From: Veillonella tobetsuensis | GTDB lineage: Bacteria; Bacillota; Negativicutes; Veillonellales; Veillonellaceae | Length of the DNA: 64,000 nt | Direction: 5' to 3' | Assembly (NCBI RefSeq): GCF_001078375.1 | Contig: NZ_BBXI01000013.1 | Span: 1-64,000 of the forward strand | In this document: positions 57,518-64,000 of the stretch, in pieces | Numbering within the stretch: position 1 is the first letter of the stretch | Layout of the letters: each line of letters starts with the position of its first letter | Position numbers and translations under genes: made by a program | The notes under the pieces: generated by a model | Told to the model about the DNA's origin: nothing | The model's input: only the letters and a program-made list of their open reading frames with translations | The model's database searches: none

Positions 57518-58774
57518 TTACAGATTAGAAAAATCTAAGGTACTAAACAAATCATCATATGTTTCAGCACGACGAATTTGAGTCACAGAACCATCTTTGT
57601 GTAATAGCAACTCTGCTGATCGTAATTTACCATTATAATTGAAGCCCATGGAATGACCATGTGCGCCCGTATCATGGATGATAATTCGATCCCCCATATC
57701 GATTTTAGGTAATTCCCGTTGGATAGCAAATTTATCGTTGTTTTCACATAAAGAACCAGTAACATCATATACATGATCCTTAGGCGCATTTTCTTTCCCC
57801 ATTACAGTGATGTGATGATAAGAACCATACAATGCAGGGCGCATCAAATCAGCCATACAAGAATCAAGACCAATATAATGACGATAAATATCCTTTTTAT
57901 GAATAGCTGTGGAAACAAGATAACCAAACGGACCTGTTACCATACGGCCACATTCATAAGCTAAAGCAACGTTATTAAGACCATTGGCTACGAGGATAGA
58001 ATCATATACTTCATGAACACGTTTACTTAATACTTCAAAATCTACAGGTGTTTGCTCTGGTTTGTACGCCACACCTACCCCACCACCAAGATCAATGAAA
58101 TCTACGGTGATACCGAGTTCTTTTTTTATATCGACAGCAAGGTTAAAACAAATTTCTGCGGTCCCTACCAAGCCTTCAACATCAAGCTCATTAGATACAA
58201 CCATCGTATGAATCCCAAAGTGTTTTACGCCTTTATCTTGTAATATTTTATAGGCCTCAAATACTTGGTCGCGAGTCATACCATATTTAGCCTCTTCAGG
58301 AATACCAATAATTGTATTGCCACCTTCTTTTAAGGAACCTGGATTATAACGTACACAGAATGTATCAGGTAAAGAACCGTGATTCTTTTCTAAGTATTCA
58401 ATATGTGTAATATCATCAAGATTAATAATAGAACCCAGTTCTAGTGCTTTTTTATATTCTACATATGGTGTGTCATTCGATGTAAACATAATATCGTGGC
58501 CAGTAATGCCTACTTTTTCACAGAGCATTAACTCTGCCAAGGATGAGCAATCCGCACCAACACCAAGATTTTGTAACAAACGCATAATATATGGATTTGG
58601 TGTTGCTTTTACAGCGAAGTATTGTTTAAACCCTTTATTCCAAGAAAAAGCAGAAATAAAGCGTTTCATATTATCTACAATACCTTCTTCATCATAGATA
58701 TGAAATGGTGTTGGATATTGGGCTATAATTGCCTCTAATTGTTCAGATGTAAACGGAACAGTTTTTGTATTCAT
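57518..58774 (-). CDS. lysA: Diaminopimelate decarboxylase LysA
   Basis: A fold-III PLP enzyme making L-lysine from meso-DAP. The PLP lysine is in FAVKATPNP; other motifs are DLGGGVGVAY, ECGRMVTGP and the C-terminal DTGAHGHSMGFNYNG. The start at 58774 (MNTKTVPF) has GAGGG upstream. No lysine riboswitch is seen before it. Confidence 0.93.
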   Translation of the reverse strand: MNTKTVPFTSEQLEAIIAQYPTPFHIYDEEGIVDNMKRFISAFSWNKGFKQYFAVKATPNPYIMRLLQNLGVGADCSSLAELMLCEKVGITGHDIMFTSNDTPYVEYKKALELGSIINLDDITHIEYLEKNHGSLPDTFCVRYNPGSLKEGGNTIIGIPEEAKYGMTRDQVFEAYKILQDKGVKHFGIHTMVVSNELDVEGLVGTAEICFNLAVDIKKELGITVDFIDLGGGVGVAYKPEQTPVDFEVLSKRVHEVYDSILVANGLNNVALAYECGRMVTGPFGYLVSTAIHKKDIYRHYIGLDSCMADLMRPALYGSYHHITVMGKENAPKDHVYDVTGSLCENNDKFAIQRELPKIDMGDRIIIHDTGAHGHSMGFNYNGKLRSAELLLHKDGSVTQIRRAETYDDLFSTLDFSNL

Positions 58775-58797
58775 AATACCCTCTCTACATAAATAAA

Positions 58798-58818
58798 GAC
58801 CCATCAAAATGATGAGCC
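58798..58818 (-). terminator. Hairpin between doxX and lysA
   Basis: The arms gacccatca and tgatgagcc pair with two wobbles and are followed on the minus strand by TTTATTTAT. It fills the short gap after doxX and may partly uncouple lysA from it. Confidence 0.5.
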
Positions 58819-58828
58819 TATATCCTAA

Positions 58829-59245
58829 TTATTTAAATAAAGCTTTATCTAAGCTAAAACGACCAGCCCCAGCAAAGAACAACATAATAGCACCAAAGCC
58901 CATTTGAGATGGATAGTCCCAACCGAAGAAATTTCCGCTCAAATGTAAGAGTGTAGCCGTTGCCAATGTACCAATCAGCATTAGAGAACCTATACGCGTA
59001 AATAGGCCAAGTGCTACGAGAATACCACCCACCATTTCAGCAAAAGCTGCTATAGTTCCTAGTATTTCATAACCACCAGTTACGCCAAGAGGTGCTAACA
59101 TAGCCCCAACATTATATAGTCCTTGAGATCCACCTAGCCATTTTAAATATCCATGGTAGAACATAGATGCGCCTATTGCTAAACGATAGAATAATAAGCC
59201 AAAATTAATATAATTAGGTTTACTTTTAAATAAAAAGTTCAACAT
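58829..59245 (-). CDS. DoxX-family membrane protein
   Basis: Four hydrophobic helices and the motif RLAIGASMFYHGYLKW match the DoxX family of small inner-membrane proteins, which are sometimes linked to thiol stress. The role is uncertain. It lies upstream of lysA, with no functional link that I can see. Confidence 0.85.
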   Translation of the reverse strand: MLNFLFKSKPNYINFGLLFYRLAIGASMFYHGYLKWLGGSQGLYNVGAMLAPLGVTGGYEILGTIAAFAEMVGGILVALGLFTRIGSLMLIGTLATATLLHLSGNFFGWDYPSQMGFGAIMLFFAGAGRFSLDKALFK

Positions 59246-59406
59246 AGTATCACCTCTACAGTATATAGATAATTTTCGATGTAATTATTATAAACCGAAC
59301 AACAACACCTGTCAAACTAAGACTCATTCAAATTCTATAGAATTATACCACAATGTACATACAAAAGCAATTTATCTCTACCTATATAAACCATTCATAC
59401 TATAAA

Positions 59407-59458
59407 AATATTCCTAATGAACCTGAGAATAAACCATTCTTGATTCATTAGGAATATT
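59407..59458 (-). terminator. Terminator of groESL
   Basis: A 15-bp perfect stem (59407-59421 with 59444-59458) with a 22-base loop is followed on the minus strand by TTTTATAG, about 30 bases after the groEL stop. Confidence 0.85.
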
Positions 59459-59490
59459 ATGGTGCTTAAATATTAATTTTTAGCGATTGA

Positions 59491-61128
<1,638 letters not shown>

Positions 61129-61228
61129 CTAGATAGTATCACTATCCAATGTAACGAAATATATGTGCCCTTAGGCAATATAGAATGTATCATTAGTTTT
61201 TATAGTCATTATGACTACAAATTAGCAA

Positions 61229-61510
61229 TTATAATACTGCTAAGATATCGCGTTCGCTAATAATCAAGTGAGTAGCGCCATCGATTTCTAATTCGCTACC
61301 AGCATATTTTGCAAACATAACAGTGTCGCCAACTTTAACCTCTGGAGCTACACGTTGACCATTGTCATATACTTTACCAGCACCTACAGCTACAACTACA
61401 CCTTCTTGAGGTTTTTCTTTTGCTGTATCTGGAAGGAAAATACCACTTTTAGTTTTTTCTTCTTTTGCTTCTAAACGGATAATAACGCGATCAGCTAATG
61501 GTTTTAACAT
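61229..61510 (-). CDS. groES: Co-chaperonin GroES
   Basis: The 10-kDa lid protein begins [14 protein letters not shown] and has the mobile loop [16 protein letters not shown]. It is the first gene of groESL, 34 bases after the CIRCE element. Confidence 0.97.
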   Translation of the reverse strand: MLKPLADRVIIRLEAKEEKTKSGIFLPDTAKEKPQEGVVVAVGAGKVYDNGQRVAPEVKVGDTVMFAKYAGSELEIDGATHLIISERDILAVL

Positions 61511-61544
61511 ATGATGTCACTCCTTATATATCATTCATTATTTG

Positions 61545-61571
61545 TTAGCACTCAACAACATCGAGTGCTAA
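61545..61571 (-). promoter_or_regulatory. CIRCE element (HrcA operator)
   Basis: TTAGCACTC-N9-GAGTGCTAA matches the CIRCE consensus exactly. It lies just downstream of the -10 box, so HrcA would block groESL transcription at normal temperature. Confidence 0.97.
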
Positions 61572-61582
61572 TTACATGTATT

Positions 61583-61610
61583 ATTATAACCGATGGTAAA
61601 ATAATTGCAA
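61583..61610 (-). promoter_or_regulatory. groESL promoter
   Basis: TTGCAA (61610-61605), 16 bases and TATAAT (61588-61583) lie directly upstream of CIRCE. Confidence 0.75.
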
Positions 61611-61674
61611 GCATTATTTTTGATTTTTTGACTATTTAGATTTTTAAAGACTTATTCATATATAAAACGTAAAA

Positions 61675-61708
61675 GAACTACCATAAGTTATTCCACTTAC
61701 AGTAGTCC
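61675..61708 (-). terminator. Terminator after the ANTAR regulator
   Basis: The arms gaactaccataag and cttacagtagtcc pair over 12 of 13 positions with wobbles. TTTTACGTTTT follows on the minus strand. It lies 9 bases after the regulator stop. Confidence 0.7.
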
Positions 61709-61716
61709 TTATTAAT

Positions 61717-62283
61717 CTATTTTGCAGTTTGATCAATTACTAATCTACATATATCAGCTATAGAACTTCTCTTTTTCATACTTAAAACTCTAATTCGATT
61801 GTAGGCTTCATCCTCACTAATTTTATATAGATTCATAAGGATACCCGTTGCCTTTTGAATCAACTTACGTTCTTCCAGAGTCTTTTCTAGGTCTGCCATT
61901 TGTTGCCGTGATTCTGCTTCATCTAAAAAGCGGCCTCGTGCCATTTCTAATGTAGGAATTAATTGTTCCTCTCGAACCGGTTTTATAAGATATCCGTATA
62001 CGCCAGACTCACGAGCCTTTGCTACCAAGTCCTGTTGGCTATAGCTTGTAAGAAGAACTACTGGTGCCAAATGATTGTATCCTATTTGGCGAGCCGCTTC
62101 TATGCCATCTAGCTCAGGCATTTTTACATCCATTAACACCGCATCAGGTTGTAAGTCCTTACACATCATAATAGCCTCTACACCATTACCGGCTTCCCCC
62201 ACCACTTCATGTTGTTCGGACTCTAATATATCCCGTAAATCCATTCGTATAAGAGATTCATCATCGACTATCAAAATACGCAT
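61717..62283 (-). CDS. Response regulator with ANTAR RNA-binding domain
   Basis: Residues 1-120 are a CheY-like receiver with the phospho-acceptor in VLMDVKMPE and the conserved lysine in LIKPV. Residues about 130-188 are an ANTAR domain (LIQKATGILMNLYKISEDEAYNRIRVLSMKKRSSI), which binds paired hairpins in mRNA leaders and prevents termination, as in EutV. It sits directly after its kinase gene. The RNA targets are not evident in this window. Confidence 0.93.
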   Translation of the reverse strand: MRILIVDDESLIRMDLRDILESEQHEVVGEAGNGVEAIMMCKDLQPDAVLMDVKMPELDGIEAARQIGYNHLAPVVLLTSYSQQDLVAKARESGVYGYLIKPVREEQLIPTLEMARGRFLDEAESRQQMADLEKTLEERKLIQKATGILMNLYKISEDEAYNRIRVLSMKKRSSIADICRLVIDQTAK

Positions 62284-63660
62284 TCAATTCTCCTTATGAA
62301 TATGAATTGTTACGACAACACCTATAGGACCATTTTCAATCGTCATAGTACCTTCTAATTCATGGGTCACCAGATTGTTTATGATTTGCATGCCCAAACG
62401 CTTGCTTTTAGCCATATTAAAATCTGATGGCAATCCTTTTCCTGAATCGGTAAAGACAATACGTATAGAGTCCTCTAAACTCGATACTTCCACGGAAATC
62501 AAACCATCTTCACCGGCTAATCCATGAATAATACTATTGGAAATTAGTTCATTAAATACGAGTGAAATATAGCTTGCTTGGTGAGATGAAATAATACAAT
62601 CATCTCCATGATAACGAAATTCTACATGTTGATAACGCTCTACCATGCTTTGACGCAACAAGCGACAAAGCTCATCGTATATGGATCGTATAGAAATATA
62701 ATCTTCATCATAGTGAGATACTAAATCATGTACTAAGGCCATACTCTCTATTCGAGAAATGCCTTCTTGTAATGCAGCTTTCACCTCTGGCAAATTAGAG
62801 CGTCTCGCTTCCATCCGTAATAAGCCAGCTACGGTTTGCAAATTATTCTTTACACGATGATGTATTTCTTTAATGATTGAGTTCTTAACAAGTAACTCTT
62901 GTTGCTGTTTACTTTCACGCGTACAATCGTGAAGAATCAAAAAACAACGACATTCATTACGACCCATAGCTATAGGAATCATATGCTGTCTGAGTACCAT
63001 ATTATGATAAATTTCTTCTGATACAAAGTCATTTCTATCTGTAAGCACACGATGAATAGCAGATATTTTTAAGGAACTACCAAAGATAGATGTGCCTACT
63101 AGACGACGATCAACGCCAACGATATCTGCTAGATGTAATGCTGTATCATTGCCATATAAAATAGTTCCATTCTGGTCAAAAATGATGAGCCCATCCAAAT
63201 ACGATATAGGCTCATACTCTTTAATTTGTTCATCTGTAGCAGTCAACATTAATCGTTGCATCGTATCAGCTACAATAAAACCTCGTTTACCCTCTGTTCC
63301 ATTAGTAGGCGCCGTATAGGTGAAAGAAATACCACCAATAGTTTTACCACCATTATCGACAATGGGAAACAAATACTCAAATCCATTCTGCGTCGATTGT
63401 TGAATACACTCACCTGTATTTATGAGTTTTTTCCACATATTAGAGCCTTGTATACGAGATGTTACTAATGAATCTGCCACCTCGGAAATACACATCATTT
63501 CACAAGACGCATCATCCGTAATATATGTAAATAATACGATTTTATGCTTACTTACAGATTGACCAAAACGAATCATATGACTGATATGAACCAATAAAGA
63601 GGCCTGTAAACTTGATAAGCTTGTTTCCTTTACTAACTCATCATATATATGTACAGTCAT
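62284..63660 (-). CDS. Cytosolic sensor histidine kinase (PAS, HisKA_2, HATPase; EutW-like)
   Basis: No membrane helix is seen. Residues about 1-140 resemble a GAF-like sensor region. A PAS domain follows (YLDGLIIFDQNGTILYGND). The HisKA_2 phospho-acceptor is EIHHRVKNNLQTVAGLLRMEARR. The ATPase domain has NELISNSIIHG and DSGKGLP. It abuts the ANTAR regulator gene, with which it forms a two-component pair. The signal is unknown; no ethanolamine genes are nearby. Confidence 0.92.
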   Translation of the reverse strand: MTVHIYDELVKETSLSSLQASLLVHISHMIRFGQSVSKHKIVLFTYITDDASCEMMCISEVADSLVTSRIQGSNMWKKLINTGECIQQSTQNGFEYLFPIVDNGGKTIGGISFTYTAPTNGTEGKRGFIVADTMQRLMLTATDEQIKEYEPISYLDGLIIFDQNGTILYGNDTALHLADIVGVDRRLVGTSIFGSSLKISAIHRVLTDRNDFVSEEIYHNMVLRQHMIPIAMGRNECRCFLILHDCTRESKQQQELLVKNSIIKEIHHRVKNNLQTVAGLLRMEARRSNLPEVKAALQEGISRIESMALVHDLVSHYDEDYISIRSIYDELCRLLRQSMVERYQHVEFRYHGDDCIISSHQASYISLVFNELISNSIIHGLAGEDGLISVEVSSLEDSIRIVFTDSGKGLPSDFNMAKSKRLGMQIINNLVTHELEGTMTIENGPIGVVVTIHIHKEN

Positions 63661-63661
63661 A

Positions 63662-64000
63662 TTATTTACCTTCTACCCAAGCCACAGTGCCAATAGGAAC
63701 ACTTGGCTTAGCATTTAGGTGTAGATCACAAAACTTACCGGCCTGTGCCATATAATAAGCACGACAACCAATCATGGCTGCATTATCAGTGGATAGAATT
63801 TTACCTGGCTTATAATAAGTAAAACCTTCTTCCTTACACATCGCTTCTAGTGCTACCTGCAAACCTTGATTCGCTGATACGCCACCAGCAATCGTTATGT
63901 TTGTTTCCCCCAATGTATGTGCTGCATCTTTTGTCTTATCCACAAGAACATCTACAATTGCCTTTTGAAAGGATGCCGCCACATCAGCTTGATGTATGTC
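63662..64000 (-). CDS. tsaD: TsaD C-terminal part, cut by the window edge
   Basis: TsaD makes the N6-threonylcarbamoyladenosine modification of tRNA. The 113 visible codons include AGGVSANQGLQVAL and LSTDNAAMIGCRAYY, the C-terminal family signatures. The frame is open to the window end. It ends one base before the kinase gene, so the two may share a transcript. Confidence 0.94.
   Translation of the reverse strand, partial: DIHQADVAASFQKAIVDVLVDKTKDAAHTLGETNITIAGGVSANQGLQVALEAMCKEEGFTYYKPGKILSTDNAAMIGCRAYYMAQAGKFCDLHLNAKPSVPIGTVAWVEGK

Noticed and set aside
58775-59490. Lysine riboswitch upstream of lysA
   Set aside because: The gene upstream ends about 55 bases before lysA and neither that gap nor the doxX upstream region holds a lysine-riboswitch-like fold.

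Overview
The window looks like a chromosome segment from an anaerobic diderm Firmicute of the Negativicutes, most likely Veillonella or a close relative. The DNA is AT-rich. Firmicute gene order and regulators (ctsR-radA-yacL-ispDF-gltX-cysS-mrnC-rlmB-yacP-sigH-secG-rnr-smpB, CIRCE/HrcA control of groESL, a tRNA-Cys T-box) sit beside outer-membrane-type functions (an RND pump with its lipoprotein adaptor). A complete lar operon for nickel-dependent lactate racemase fits a lactate-fermenting Veillonella. The genus is inferred from content, not from a search. Nearly every gene lies on the minus strand; the only confident plus-strand gene is at 51035-51541.

Region by region. 1-1.2 kb: the start of an unknown gene and an IS481-like element whose transposase is broken by an in-frame TGA. 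1.2-3.9 kb: an M20 amidohydrolase with a two-gene predicted permease. 3.9-8.0 kb: an AT-rich accessory island of seven small unrecognised genes, mostly membrane proteins, including two soluble paralogues (4765-5346 and 7333-7917). 8.1-12.3 kb: larE-larB-larC-larA. 12.6-20.2 kb: a housekeeping run phoH-ybeY-era-corC/CNNM-recO preceded by two radical SAM genes. 20.3-28.9 kb: pcrA-ligA-gatC-gatA-gatB and ppaC. 29.0-33.4 kb: RND permease and adaptor. 33.65-33.99 kb: tmRNA. 34.0-36.4 kb: bioF, bioW and an ECF-like S component. 36.6-42.7 kb: a tiny glucosaminidase, smpB, rnr, secG, sigH, yacP, rlmB, mrnC. 42.7-50.8 kb: T-box-cysS, gltX, ispDF fusion, yacL, radA, a scar of mcsA/clpC, and ctsR. 51.0-51.5 kb: a SpeD-like protein lacking its catalytic residues. 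51.7-57.2 kb: sufCBDSU plus a HAD phosphatase. 57.5-61.6 kb: lysA, doxX, groESL. 61.7-64 kb: an ANTAR response regulator and its PAS/HisKA_2 kinase, then the 3' end of tsaD.

Functional links. tmRNA, SmpB and RNase R form the ribosome-rescue set within 6 kb. ctsR keeps a consensus promoter with a CtsR-like site in its spacer, but the usual mcsA-mcsB-clpC genes behind it have collapsed to about 165 bp. groESL has a perfect CIRCE. The suf operon has a good promoter followed by a terminator-like hairpin in its leader. The points most worth a second look are the catalytically dead AdoMet-decarboxylase homologue with a lysine/arginine-rich tail, the mcsA-clpC scar, the small-gene island, and two possible small RNAs or attenuators (44.5 kb and 57.3 kb).
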